A stretch of DNA of 51,162 bases from JABCZZ01 sp964454545. Lineage in GTDB: Bacteria; Pseudomonadota; Alphaproteobacteria; Rickettsiales; JABCZZ01. Under the pieces are notes generated by a model. It was not told the origin of the DNA, did not search any database, and saw only the letters and a list, made by a program, of their open reading frames with translations. The stretch covers positions 1 to 51,162 of the forward strand of contig CAYVTI010000013.1 of the NCBI GenBank assembly GCA_964454545.1, read 5' to 3'. Positions 8,422 to 15,834 of this stretch are shown piece after piece. How positions within the stretch are numbered: the first letter of the stretch is position 1; the number at the start of each line of letters is the position of its first letter. Made by a program: the position numbers and the translations under genes.

Positions 8422-9431
8422 TAGGTATAGAGACAAGCTGTGACGAAACTGCCGCCGCATTTGTCACTCATGAACGCAAAATCCTGTCCAATGTCATATT
8501 GTCGCAGAATTCCGCGCATGCGCCTTATGGCGGAGTAGTGCCTGAGATCGCAGCGCGATCCCATATTGAGCACATTGATGATGTCATCCGGCAGGCATTA
8601 GAAGAAGCGAATTGCAAGTTCAAAGATATTGACGGCGTTGCTGCCACCACCGGTCCCGGCCTGATTGGTGGAGTAATCGTAGGCGCAATGACGGGCAAGA
8701 CATTGGCTTCGGTGATCGGGAAGCCGTTCGTTGCGGTAAACCATCTGGAAGCGCATGCGCTGACTGCCAGGCTTACCCATAACGTCGAATTTCCTTATCT
8801 TCTGTTGCTGATGTCCGGCGGACATTGCCAGGTGCAGGCGGTGGAAGGAGTAGGAAAATATCATAAACTGGGCGGGACACTGGATGATGCTCTCGGCGAA
8901 GCATTTGATAAAATAGCAAAACTGCTTGGTCTTGGATATCCGGGCGGTCCGCTGGTTGAGAAAAATGCAAGGAATGGTAATTTGAAAAGGTTTGCCTTTC
9001 CTCTGCCGCTCAAGGACAGGGAGGGGTGTGATTTTTCTTTTTCCGGCCTGAAAACGGCTGTAAGGCTGACGGTAAATAAGCTGGGTGAACTATCGGCACA
9101 GGATATCAGCGATATATGTGCAAGCTTCCAGTATTCAGCCGGAGAAATCCTGAAGAACCGCCTCCATAACGCATTTCATGCATTCGGCAAGCGTTATCAG
9201 GCGAGAACGTGCGTCATCGCAGGTGGGGTAGCGGCAAACCAGTATTTAAGCGCCGTGTTGAGGGATCTGGCAAATGAACATGGTTTTTTCCTGGTTGCTC
9301 CTCCCATGAAATTATGCACGGATAATGCTGCTATGGTCGCTTGGGCAGGCATAGAAAGATTACAGATTGGGCTGACGAATGCTCTTGATACTGAGCCGCG
9401 CGCACGCTGGCCGCTCGCGGAGTGTGGATAA
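8412..9431 (+). CDS. tsaD: tRNA N6-adenosine threonylcarbamoyltransferase TsaD
   Basis: 339 residues, full length. TsaD transfers the threonylcarbamoyl group to A37 of ANN-decoding tRNAs (t6A), working with TsaB and TsaE; neither partner is in the window. It begins with the characteristic MLVIGIETSCDETAAAFV. The metal-binding HLEAH motif is at residues 111-115, MSGGHCQ follows, and a C-terminal CTDNAAMVAWAG binds nucleotide/metal. It starts within dxs (10-base overlap), so the two are probably translationally coupled. Confidence 0.96.
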   Translation: MLVIGIETSCDETAAAFVTHERKILSNVILSQNSAHAPYGGVVPEIAARSHIEHIDDVIRQALEEANCKFKDIDGVAATTGPGLIGGVIVGAMTGKTLASVIGKPFVAVNHLEAHALTARLTHNVEFPYLLLLMSGGHCQVQAVEGVGKYHKLGGTLDDALGEAFDKIAKLLGLGYPGGPLVEKNARNGNLKRFAFPLPLKDREGCDFSFSGLKTAVRLTVNKLGELSAQDISDICASFQYSAGEILKNRLHNAFHAFGKRYQARTCVIAGGVAANQYLSAVLRDLANEHGFFLVAPPMKLCTDNAAMVAWAGIERLQIGLTNALDTEPRARWPLAECG

Positions 9432-9446
9432 GAAGAAGGATCTAGT

Positions 9447-10343
9447 ATGAGACAAAAACACAATCATGCGGCTCCCCGCCGCAGGCGCCTTGTTCCAAGG
9501 AACAGCAAGGAAAAGATTAATGCGGTTGCCATCGGCAAGAATCATCACTGGTTTGGCGATATGTACGCGAGGCTGCTGGATATTTCCTGGTGGCATTTGG
9601 CATTTGTTATCGTGTTCATATATTGCGTTATCAATTTAGTATTTGCAGCTTGTTACCTGGCGATAGGCAATGGGATAGAAAACGCCAGGCCGGGTTCGTT
9701 CCTCGACGCTTTTTTCTTCAGTGTCCAGACTATGGCGACTATCGGTTATGGTAAGATGGCGCCAGTTGGTATAATGGCAAATATCCTGGTAACCGTGGAG
9801 GCATTGACAGGATTTTGTTTTCTGGCGGTAGTTACAGGAGTGATTTATACAAAATTCTCGCGGCCAACCGCCCGGCTGATGTTTAGCAATGTTGCCGTGA
9901 TATGTCCTTATAACGGCGTTCCACACCTGATGCTGCGCATTGCCAATGAGCGCGGCAACAGGATAGCAGACGCTGTTGCAAGCCTTACATTACTGCGGCT
10001 TGAGGTATCCAGCGAAGGCATGAAGATGCGGCGTTTCTACGATTTGTCGTTGCTGCGTAACAAGGTGCCGTTCCTGCAGCTAACCTGGACACTGATGCAT
10101 CCGATTGATGAAAAAAGCCCACTCTACGGTCTTACTGAGAAACAATGCAAAGAGGATGATACGGAGATTATCCTCTCGATTACCGGGCTTGACGAGACCC
10201 TGTCCCAGGCCATACATGCAAGATATTCCTACCTGGCGGATGAAATATTGTTCAATCATATGTTTGAAGATGTGATAGGGCGCATGGAAGCGGACAGGAT
10301 AGAAATAAACTACTCTCTTTTTCATAAGACTAGAATGCTTTGA
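9447..10343 (+). CDS. KirBac-type inward rectifier potassium channel
   Basis: 298 residues. The potassium selectivity filter TIGYG is at residues 98-102, between an outer helix (about 48-75, ISWWHLAFVIVFIYCV) and an inner helix (about 112-135). The basic N-terminal slide-helix region (RRRRLVPRNSKEK) precedes them, and the C-terminal half has the immunoglobulin-like cytoplasmic domain of Kir channels (PTARLMFS, LMLRIANERGN, LTWTLMHPIDEKSPLYG). Prokaryotic Kir channels conduct potassium in response to lipids and ligands. It is 15 bases after tsaD and probably shares its transcript, but has no functional tie to it. Confidence 0.93.
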   Translation: MRQKHNHAAPRRRRLVPRNSKEKINAVAIGKNHHWFGDMYARLLDISWWHLAFVIVFIYCVINLVFAACYLAIGNGIENARPGSFLDAFFFSVQTMATIGYGKMAPVGIMANILVTVEALTGFCFLAVVTGVIYTKFSRPTARLMFSNVAVICPYNGVPHLMLRIANERGNRIADAVASLTLLRLEVSSEGMKMRRFYDLSLLRNKVPFLQLTWTLMHPIDEKSPLYGLTEKQCKEDDTEIILSITGLDETLSQAIHARYSYLADEILFNHMFEDVIGRMEADRIEINYSLFHKTRML

Positions 10344-10355
10344 ACGAAGTGAATT

Positions 10356-11120
10356 TTAAAACTGCTTTCTTCTGAAGTCTGCGATAGTGGCGAATATCAG
10401 CAGCGGAATAAAGATTGCCGCCTGCAACGCGAATAATTCCATGTCCTGGACATGCTTCACACCGCTCATGAGCCATTCGTCTTTGGCGAAGAAATCCAGT
10501 CGCGGCATTACGATTGATATGCCTTTAAGTGTATATATGATTATGTTATTAAGCCATTGCTTCTCAAAAGCAAAAGATGTTTGGGTGGCGGCAATGAAAA
10601 ACGCCATCATGCGTGCCAGCACATAAAGGCCAAGGCTTGATAATACGCAAGCGACGTTGCTCCGGATGGTAAAGGAAGTAAACAGGGCGATAGCCACGAC
10701 CAGCCAGCATTCAAACAGCAATGAGACAGACCACAGTATAAAACCCTTCCAGTTGACAACATCCTGACATGCGAGCAGCACGATAACCGCGGTTGCGTGT
10801 ATCAGTGCAACGTTTGCAAACCCTATCCAGTATGCTACGATCAGGTTACTTCTTGTGATAGGGCGGGAAAGAAATACGTCTATTTCATGCGTGGCAAAGG
10901 CGTTATGCAGATGGGAACAGACGAAAATGATAAGCCCGATGACAATCATGGCGCGTGCGGCATTACTGCTATAGGAAACGGTCAATTCTCTCGTATCCGT
11001 TACGGCCGTGGCTCCCAGCATATGGGCGATAACCCCGGCAGCCAGTATTCCCACCAGCAGCACCCAGAACATTTTGTCGCGCCATGCTGTCAGGAATATA
11101 TATCGGACGGTTGGCAGCAT
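10356..11120 (-). CDS. ABC-2 type membrane permease
   Basis: 254 residues with about six hydrophobic segments. The layout (N-terminal helix after a short basic lead, HEIDVFLSRPITRSNLIVAYW loop, long hydrophobic C-terminal half) is that of ABC-2 family permeases. FLSRPITRSN matches the loop often found in permeases of this kind (substrate unknown). No ATPase gene is adjacent, so its partner must be elsewhere. It starts 4 bases after the PAP2-like gene and ends the flagellar minus-strand operon. Confidence 0.72.
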   Translation of the reverse strand: MLPTVRYIFLTAWRDKMFWVLLVGILAAGVIAHMLGATAVTDTRELTVSYSSNAARAMIVIGLIIFVCSHLHNAFATHEIDVFLSRPITRSNLIVAYWIGFANVALIHATAVIVLLACQDVVNWKGFILWSVSLLFECWLVVAIALFTSFTIRSNVACVLSSLGLYVLARMMAFFIAATQTSFAFEKQWLNNIIIYTLKGISIVMPRLDFFAKDEWLMSGVKHVQDMELFALQAAIFIPLLIFATIADFRRKQF

Positions 11121-11124
11121 AATT

Positions 11125-11700
11125 CTAGCTCCGTTTATATAGCTTGTCAGTGATATGCAAGGTAAAGCCTGTAATGATTATGGCAAGAACCCAGCTGATG
11201 AGTATGTCGGATGGAAAATGCACGCCCAGCGCGATGCGTGATATCCCTACCCACATGACGAATAATATTCCCAGCGATCTTACTGTCCTGCCAAGCAATG
11301 GCCAGAGAGATACCAGAAGCGTCATCGTGTAGGCGGCATGGCCGCTCGGAAGGCTTGCATAGGGACTTTCCGCATTCCTTATGCTGTTGGTTATAAAGAC
11401 TGTTCCGTGAGGCAAAATAACAAACGGGCGGGGCATATGGAGCAAATGTTTCAGGCCGGTGACCCAGAGGGCATATACTATGTATGCTATGATAATGGGA
11501 AAGAGAATTTGTTTGACGTTCCTGCCTGTCTTCCACGCATAGGCTGCAATAGCAGCAAGATACAGCGGAAACATGGTATATTTGCCAATGATGGAGGCAA
11601 ACAGCATGCATTTCTGGAATAACGGACTCTGAAGGCCATTGATAATATAGAATAAGATTACGTTAACGCCGTCGTTTGAATATAAGGCATCCAGCATCAT
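11125..11700 (-). CDS. PAP2 superfamily membrane phosphatase
   Basis: 191 residues, about five or six membrane segments. The three phosphatase motifs are present: KHLLHMPRPF (KX6RP), SLPSGHAAY (PSGH) and SRIALGVHFPSDILISW (SRX5HX3D). The family removes phosphate from membrane lipids such as phosphatidic acid or undecaprenyl pyrophosphate; the substrate here is unknown. Its ATG overlaps the fliP stop (ATGA), so it is translationally coupled to fliP, an unusual neighbour for this enzyme. Confidence 0.9.
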   Translation of the reverse strand: MMLDALYSNDGVNVILFYIINGLQSPLFQKCMLFASIIGKYTMFPLYLAAIAAYAWKTGRNVKQILFPIIIAYIVYALWVTGLKHLLHMPRPFVILPHGTVFITNSIRNAESPYASLPSGHAAYTMTLLVSLWPLLGRTVRSLGILFVMWVGISRIALGVHFPSDILISWVLAIIITGFTLHITDKLYKRS

Positions 11701-12497
11701 GGCATTCCAAAGCTCCTGACAAGGCTCCCGCTCAAACTATACCAGCCATCAACGATGACAAAGAATATAAGTTTGAAGGGTAGTGAAATAAGCACTGGCG
11801 GAAGCATCATGATACCCATTGCCATAAGGGTTGAGGCCACCAGCATGTCTATAATCAGGAAGGGCAGGTAAACGAGGAAACCTATCTCAAATGCGCGTTT
11901 CAGCTCGCCAATCATGAAGGCGGGTATCAGTATCCGGAACGGGGTATCTTCCGGCTTGTCGATTTTGATATCAGGCGACATATTCAGGAACAGGCGCAGG
12001 TCTTTCTCGCGCACGTTCTTCATCATAAAGGCGTGAAACGGCGCGCTGCTTTTATCCCATGCCTCCTTTTCGTCTATCTTTCTGCTGACAAGCGGGGCAA
12101 TGCCGTCATCATAGGATTTCTGGAAAACGGGGTACATGATGAACAGGGTAAGAAACAGCGCAAGGCTTATAAGCACTTGGTTGGGAGGGGTCTGCTGCAG
12201 TCCGAGCGCTGTCCTGAGCAGCGACAACACGATAATGATACGCGTGAACGAGGTCACCATGATTGCGATGGAAGGCGCGAGCGGGATGATGGTGACCAGC
12301 ACGACAAGCTGTATAATGCGCGAAGTGACTGAATTACTGCTGTTACCGTTATCGCCACTGGAGGAGGACGCGTTGCTTCCAAGGTCGACGGTGATTTTTT
12401 GCGCCATCGCATCCAGGGGGGATACAAAAATGACTGCGGCAAGCAGACAGGCTATGACAAAGGCGGTTGTTAACAGCGGGAGCTTATATTTCTTCAC
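11697..12497 (-). CDS. fliP: Flagellar type III export protein FliP
   Basis: 266 residues, normal length. FliP is a core membrane protein of the flagellar export gate. It has an N-terminal signal-like hydrophobic segment (residues about 5-32), then the family blocks MVTSFTRIIIVLSLLRTALG, QQTPPNQVLISLALFLTLFI, FMIGELKRAFEIGFLVYLPF and DMLVASTLMAMGIMMLPPV. The C-terminus is hydrophobic. It begins in a 4-base overlap with fliO. fliQ and fliR do not follow, since the PAP2 gene comes next. Confidence 0.96.
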   Translation of the reverse strand: MKKYKLPLLTTAFVIACLLAAVIFVSPLDAMAQKITVDLGSNASSSSGDNGNSSNSVTSRIIQLVVLVTIIPLAPSIAIMVTSFTRIIIVLSLLRTALGLQQTPPNQVLISLALFLTLFIMYPVFQKSYDDGIAPLVSRKIDEKEAWDKSSAPFHAFMMKNVREKDLRLFLNMSPDIKIDKPEDTPFRILIPAFMIGELKRAFEIGFLVYLPFLIIDMLVASTLMAMGIMMLPPVLISLPFKLIFFVIVDGWYSLSGSLVRSFGMP

Positions 12498-12778
12498 GCA
12501 CCTTCTCCGCTCTTGCGTGATTCTATAAGCAGCGAGCCAGAGGTCCCGACCAGCAGCAGATGTTCCTTATTATCATCTTTTACAAGTACCAGCCGGTGTT
12601 TAGGATCGAGATATATGGTCTCTGCCACCGAAAGCCGCCTTGTAGTCCCTCTGGCGCCAGCCAGTTTCTTGTCCAGACCAGTCTTTTTAGCCACGGCGGC
12701 AAGCAGAAAAATTAATCCTATGACAAAAAGGAGCGCGAAAATTGCCCGTACATAGGTAAAAGATTCGCTGTCAATCAT
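12494..12778 (-). CDS. fliO: Flagellar biosynthesis protein FliO
   Basis: 94 residues. One membrane helix near the N-terminus (residues about 11-29, IFALLFVIGLIFLLAAVAK), then a cytoplasmic domain with LSVAETIYLDPKHRLVLVK and HLLLVGTSGSLLIES, the characteristic FliO pattern (a stable disc-like assembly around FliP). FliO helps assemble or stabilise the FliP ring. It overlaps both the upstream gene and fliP by 4 bases. Confidence 0.88.
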   Translation of the reverse strand: MIDSESFTYVRAIFALLFVIGLIFLLAAVAKKTGLDKKLAGARGTTRRLSVAETIYLDPKHRLVLVKDDNKEHLLLVGTSGSLLIESRKSGEGA

Positions 12779-13122
12779 TCCATTGTCTCATTCTTAACGA
12801 CGATCCTGCCATCCGAATTCTTATATGCTATATTCGCTTTACGGTTTATTTCAAGCTTATTGAGTTCCTGCGCGACGTTATCACGTTCGATGGCAAGTTC
12901 TTCGCCAAATTCACTGATGAGCTGCATAAGCTCTTTTAAATCTTCCGCATGCCGTTTCCCTTCTTCTTTTGGCATGGCGGATATCACGTCACAGTAGGCG
13001 CGGACACGGCTTTCAAGCTGGGACATATCCACATCCCCATTTTTAAGCATGGTCCTGCATTCGCTGATAAAATCGAATATGGACTCTTTCAGCGCTTCAG
13101 GCGGTAAGTCCTTCGCTGTCAT
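12775..13122 (-). CDS. Uncharacterised small protein of the flagellar operon
   Basis: 115 residues, soluble, mostly predicted alpha-helical. It is rich in Glu/Lys and has heptad-like spacing in the second half (EGKRHAEDLKELMQLISEFG then AIERDNVAQELNKLEINRKA), suggesting a coiled coil. I do not recognise the family. Location between fhlB and fliO, with 4-base overlaps on both sides, indicates a flagellar role; size and helicity would fit an export chaperone such as FlgN/FliT, but no motif supports that. Confidence 0.7.
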   Translation of the reverse strand: MTAKDLPPEALKESIFDFISECRTMLKNGDVDMSQLESRVRAYCDVISAMPKEEGKRHAEDLKELMQLISEFGEELAIERDNVAQELNKLEINRKANIAYKNSDGRIVVKNETME

Positions 13123-13427
13123 GTTGCCACCTTTCTTTTGATCGTTTTGGCTTTCGCATTAGTTTTGTAAACATAATTCAAAATTTCAGCTACGGCGCTA
13201 TACGCTTCAAGTGGTATGAACGTATCGATATCAATTTTAACAAGAATTTCCGCCAGGTTCTCATCCCTGCTAATCGTTATTCCATGTTCTCTGGCCACTT
13301 TAATGATCTGCTCTGCGATCGTCCCTTTCCCTTTAGCAGTTACCCTGGGGGCCTTATCTTTGCCTCTCTCGTATTCAAGGGCTACGGCAACAGGCACGGT
13401 TTCCTTATTATCTTGTTCTTCCGACAT
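13119..13427 (-). CDS. fhlB: FlhB C-terminal-like protein (FhlB)
   Basis: 102 residues matching the cytoplasmic C-terminal domain of FlhB without its membrane part: VAVALEYERGKDKAPRVTAKG, REHGITISRDENLAEIL and FIPLEAYSAVAEILNYVYK. The NPTH autocleavage motif of full FlhB is absent; the protein starts where the cleaved C-terminal fragment of FlhB would. FhlB-type proteins can substitute for part of FlhB in substrate switching of the flagellar export apparatus. It is 5 bases from csrA and overlaps the next gene by 4 bases. A full-length flhB is presumably elsewhere. Confidence 0.85.
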   Translation of the reverse strand: MSEEQDNKETVPVAVALEYERGKDKAPRVTAKGKGTIAEQIIKVAREHGITISRDENLAEILVKIDIDTFIPLEAYSAVAEILNYVYKTNAKAKTIKRKVAT

Positions 13428-13432
13428 ATTGC

Positions 13433-13675
13433 TTATTTATTATTATCGGTTTTAATCTCCTCGAAAGTATCGCCCAGTTCTTCCGTGTCTCCATACTGCA
13501 AAGCCGCGAGGTTCTGCTCCATGATGCGATCATACAATTCTTTCCGCAGTATGTTCGTCTCCGGCGGGAAATTAAAGCCTAATTTTACCGAACGTCCCTT
13601 AATTTCTACGACAGTGAGTTCTATCGTGTTGTTGATTATGACTGATTCACCAATCTTGCGCGTGAGATATAGCAC
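13433..13675 (-). CDS. csrA: Carbon storage regulator CsrA
   Basis: 80 residues. Starts with MLYLTRKIGESVIINNTIEL, the CsrA N-terminus, and carries VKLGFNFPPETNILRKELYD. CsrA is a dimeric RNA-binding protein that blocks or stabilises mRNAs with GGA motifs and controls motility. It is slightly longer than the E. coli protein (61) owing to a C-terminal extension rich in Glu/Asp/Lys. It heads the minus-strand flagellar operon, divergent from flgB. No fliW, the usual antagonist, is visible here. Confidence 0.93.
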   Translation of the reverse strand: MLYLTRKIGESVIINNTIELTVVEIKGRSVKLGFNFPPETNILRKELYDRIMEQNLAALQYGDTEELGDTFEEIKTDNNK

Positions 13676-13782
13676 TAATGATTTTCCCTGAGGCGATATA
13701 GCGTAAATTCATCGTATATAACAAAATTGTGGCAAAGAATATACTAACTTATGCAAAAGTTAACCGTAATATCACTTTTGTG

Positions 13783-13798
13783 TGGCATAATATTTGCT
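13783..13798 (+). promoter_or_regulatory. Sigma-54 (-24/-12) promoter for flgB
   Basis: The plus strand reads TGGCATAATATTTGCT. The GG (13784-13785) and GC (13796-13797) dinucleotides are 10 bases apart, as in the sigma-54 consensus TGGCAC-N5-TTGC. A start site about 12 bases downstream falls near 13809, some 25 bases before the flgB start. Caulobacter and related bacteria transcribe middle flagellar genes from sigma-54 promoters. Confidence 0.65.
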
Positions 13799-13834
13799 CG
13801 TTAATATAATCAAACAAGGATTAGTGAGGGGTAT

Positions 13835-14248
13835 GTGGGTGTCGGGGTGCCGAATTTAACAGACATGCTGGAGCTCAAAATGCAATATGACAGCGAGCGC
13901 CAGAAGGTGCTTGCCAGGAATATTGCCGGCAAGGATATCCCGGATTACAAGGCGATGGACCTTGTGCCGCTTGATTTTAAGAACGTTTTGGCCTCTGAAA
14001 CCGGCAGGGTCAATCTGGCAATAACGTCGGATAAGCATCTGGCGGGTTTCAAGGCTGCCGGCCAGAATTTTGCCAGCATGGTGCAAAAGCATACCTTCGA
14101 CAGTACCATAACAGGCAATACGGTATCGACCGAAGAACAAATGATGAAAGTTGCCCAGAATGCGATGGACTTTCAGATGTCGGCAGATTTGTATAAGAAG
14201 GTAGGCAACCTTTTTAAGGAAGCATTAGGACTTCAACCCTCTCCATAG
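13835..14248 (+). CDS. flgB: Flagellar basal-body rod protein FlgB
   Basis: 137 residues, the usual size. FlgB is the proximal rod protein of the basal body. The N-terminal helix has SERQKVLARNIAGKDIPDYK, the FlgB/FlgC flagellar rod motif (usually NIANADTPGYKA; here modified to IAGKDIPDYKA). The C-terminal helix has STEEQMMKVAQNAMDFQMSA. The start is GTG at 13835, with AGGGG at 13827-13831; an alternative ATG at 13865 would remove part of the first helix. It is first of a plus-strand run flgB-flgC-fliE. Confidence 0.9.
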   Translation: MGVGVPNLTDMLELKMQYDSERQKVLARNIAGKDIPDYKAMDLVPLDFKNVLASETGRVNLAITSDKHLAGFKAAGQNFASMVQKHTFDSTITGNTVSTEEQMMKVAQNAMDFQMSADLYKKVGNLFKEALGLQPSP

Positions 14249-14261
14249 AATGAGCTGAATT

Positions 14262-14672
14262 ATGAGCGGAATAACGGACACATTATTCATAGCGGGTGCA
14301 GGAATGCAAGCGGAAGGGGATCGCCTGCGGGTCGTTGCCGAAAACATAGCCAACGTGGACTCGACGGGTAATACACCAGGAGCGGAACCATACAGGCGCA
14401 AGACTATTACTTTCCAGAATGTGCTTGATCAGCAGCTTGGCGTGGAGAAGATCACTACTGCAGGTTACGGTGTCGATTCGACGCCTTTCAAGAAAAAATA
14501 CGAGCCGGGAAACCCTGCTGCAGATGCGCAAGGATATGTCCTTTATCCTAACGTGGATTCAGTTATAGAGCTCGTCGATATGCATGAGGCGCAGCGTAAT
14601 TATGAAGCCAACCTGAATGTGATCGATGTGACAAAGAGCATGATATCGCAGGCGTTGGCGTTGTTGAAATAG
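14262..14672 (+). CDS. flgC: Flagellar basal-body rod protein FlgC
   Basis: 136 residues, normal length. FlgC forms part of the proximal rod. It has GDRLRVVAENIANVDSTGNT at the N-terminal helix and the C-terminal HEAQRNYEANLNVIDVTKS, both classic for FlgC. KTITFQNVLDQQ and VDSTPFKKKYEPGNP are in the middle. It is 13 bases after flgB. Confidence 0.95.
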   Translation: MSGITDTLFIAGAGMQAEGDRLRVVAENIANVDSTGNTPGAEPYRRKTITFQNVLDQQLGVEKITTAGYGVDSTPFKKKYEPGNPAADAQGYVLYPNVDSVIELVDMHEAQRNYEANLNVIDVTKSMISQALALLK

Positions 14673-14707
14673 GCTATTTTTTATGACAGGCACATAGGGT
14701 TGAAATT

Positions 14708-15028
14708 ATGGATGTAAAACAGGCGGCTTCCGCTTACGATGCGATAGCGAATATAGCACAGAAGAATACGCCTGCCGCCGATGGTTTAAGCACATCCGGT
14801 GAAGCGCAGGGCCTTTCATTTTCTGAGCTTGTCAGCAATTCGCTGGTAAATGCTGTAGATACTGGCCGCAAAGCGGAAGATGTTAGCACTCTTGCCATGA
14901 TGGGCAAGGCCGATATTACCCAGCTTGCCATTGCAGTAAGCAATGCCGAACTTGCGCTTAATACGGTGGTTGCCGTGCGCGACAAGGTGATAAGCGCCTA
15001 TCAGCAGATCATGCAGATGCCGATATGA
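14708..15028 (+). CDS. fliE: Flagellar hook-basal body complex protein FliE
   Basis: 106 residues. FliE joins the MS ring to the rod. C-terminal helices carry the FliE pattern GKADITQLAIAVSNAELALN and VVAVRDKVISAYQQIMQMPI (usually EIMRMPI). A Ser/Thr-rich lead precedes it. It is 35 bases after flgC and closes the unit; a hairpin terminator starts at its stop. Confidence 0.93.
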   Translation: MDVKQAASAYDAIANIAQKNTPAADGLSTSGEAQGLSFSELVSNSLVNAVDTGRKAEDVSTLAMMGKADITQLAIAVSNAELALNTVVAVRDKVISAYQQIMQMPI

Positions 15029-15054
15029 AAAATCATTCCGGAGGGTGATTTTTT
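15028..15054 (+). terminator. Bidirectional intrinsic terminator after fliE
   Basis: An inverted repeat AAAAATCA (15028-15035) and TGATTTTT (15046-15053), with a 10-base loop, followed by a T run. The A run on the other side serves as a U run for the converging yceI gene, so it can terminate both. The stem is AT-rich, so strength is uncertain. Confidence 0.5.
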
Positions 15055-15077
15055 AGTTTCCCTCTTAGGTTTGCACC

Positions 15078-15683
15078 CTAGTGCGGAGTCTTTGCATTAC
15101 CTGGGTGCTGCAAGGTATCGGTTCCTTCCACCTCAATGTGAACCCGCGCTTCATCTCCAACCGCCGGTTCAAAGGCGCTCATGCCGAATTCGGAGCGTTT
15201 TATAGTGGTGTCGGCAGTGAATCCGGAAACGTAGTTATTGGTAAACGGATGAATGCCGGATTTATTATGTATAACGTGCAGCACGATGGGTTTGGTGACC
15301 CCGAGCATGGTAAGGTTGCCGGTCACATTGCCCGTATTCTTTCCGGTTACCATAACCTTGGTGCTTTTGAAGTGAATGGTCGGATATTTCTCGACGTTAA
15401 AGAATTTGTCTTTATACAGTTCGGCATTGAGAGCGGGGATGCTGGTATCAATGCTGGCCGGTTTCAGCGTAACATCGATTTCGCTTTTTTCCGGTTCTTT
15501 TTCGTCAAACGTGAAGTATCCGTCATAGTCTTTTATACGTCCTATCGTATTAGAAAAACCCAGATGGTTTACCAGAAAGATGATGTGGGTATGGGATTTG
15601 TCGAACTCATATTTGTCGGCTGCATGGGATGCAGAGGCAAAAAACGCCGAAAGAGCAAGAAAAGCAAGTATTTTTTTAAACAT
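15078..15683 (-). CDS. YceI family periplasmic protein
   Basis: 201 residues. A signal peptide spans residues 1-21 (MFKKILAFLALSAFFASASHA, cut before ADKYEF). The YceI lipocalin-like domain follows: FDKSHTHIIFLVNHLGFSNT, KSTKVMVTGKNTGNVTGNL, MLGVTKPIVLHV and SEFGMSAFEPAVGDEARVHI. YceI proteins bind isoprenoids or other hydrophobic molecules; the ligand here is unknown. Start: ATG at 15683 has GGAG about 7 bases upstream. A longer frame to 15806 lacks a signal peptide and a ribosome site. It converges with fliE. Confidence 0.9.
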   Translation of the reverse strand: MFKKILAFLALSAFFASASHAADKYEFDKSHTHIIFLVNHLGFSNTIGRIKDYDGYFTFDEKEPEKSEIDVTLKPASIDTSIPALNAELYKDKFFNVEKYPTIHFKSTKVMVTGKNTGNVTGNLTMLGVTKPIVLHVIHNKSGIHPFTNNYVSGFTADTTIKRSEFGMSAFEPAVGDEARVHIEVEGTDTLQHPGNAKTPH

Positions 15684-15834
15684 GAGACGCTCCATGATGT
15701 TGGAAACAGAAAATATACTGTTATGGCTAAAACACGGTATTGTCAAATGGAGCTTCAGGGTATGATATTGGGTTGATTTTGCCTGAATTAAGGGATAGAA
15801 AACCAAATCGGCATATACTCAGATTGGATAATGT

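Noticed and set aside
13727..13745. Second sigma-54-like site (TGGCAAAGAATATACT)
   Set aside because: The -12 element is AC rather than GC.
15081..15776. Long plus-strand open frame of about 231 codons opposite yceI
   Set aside because: The minus strand has a clear signal peptide and YceI domain; the plus frame has no recognisable domain and spans the gene as a shadow.
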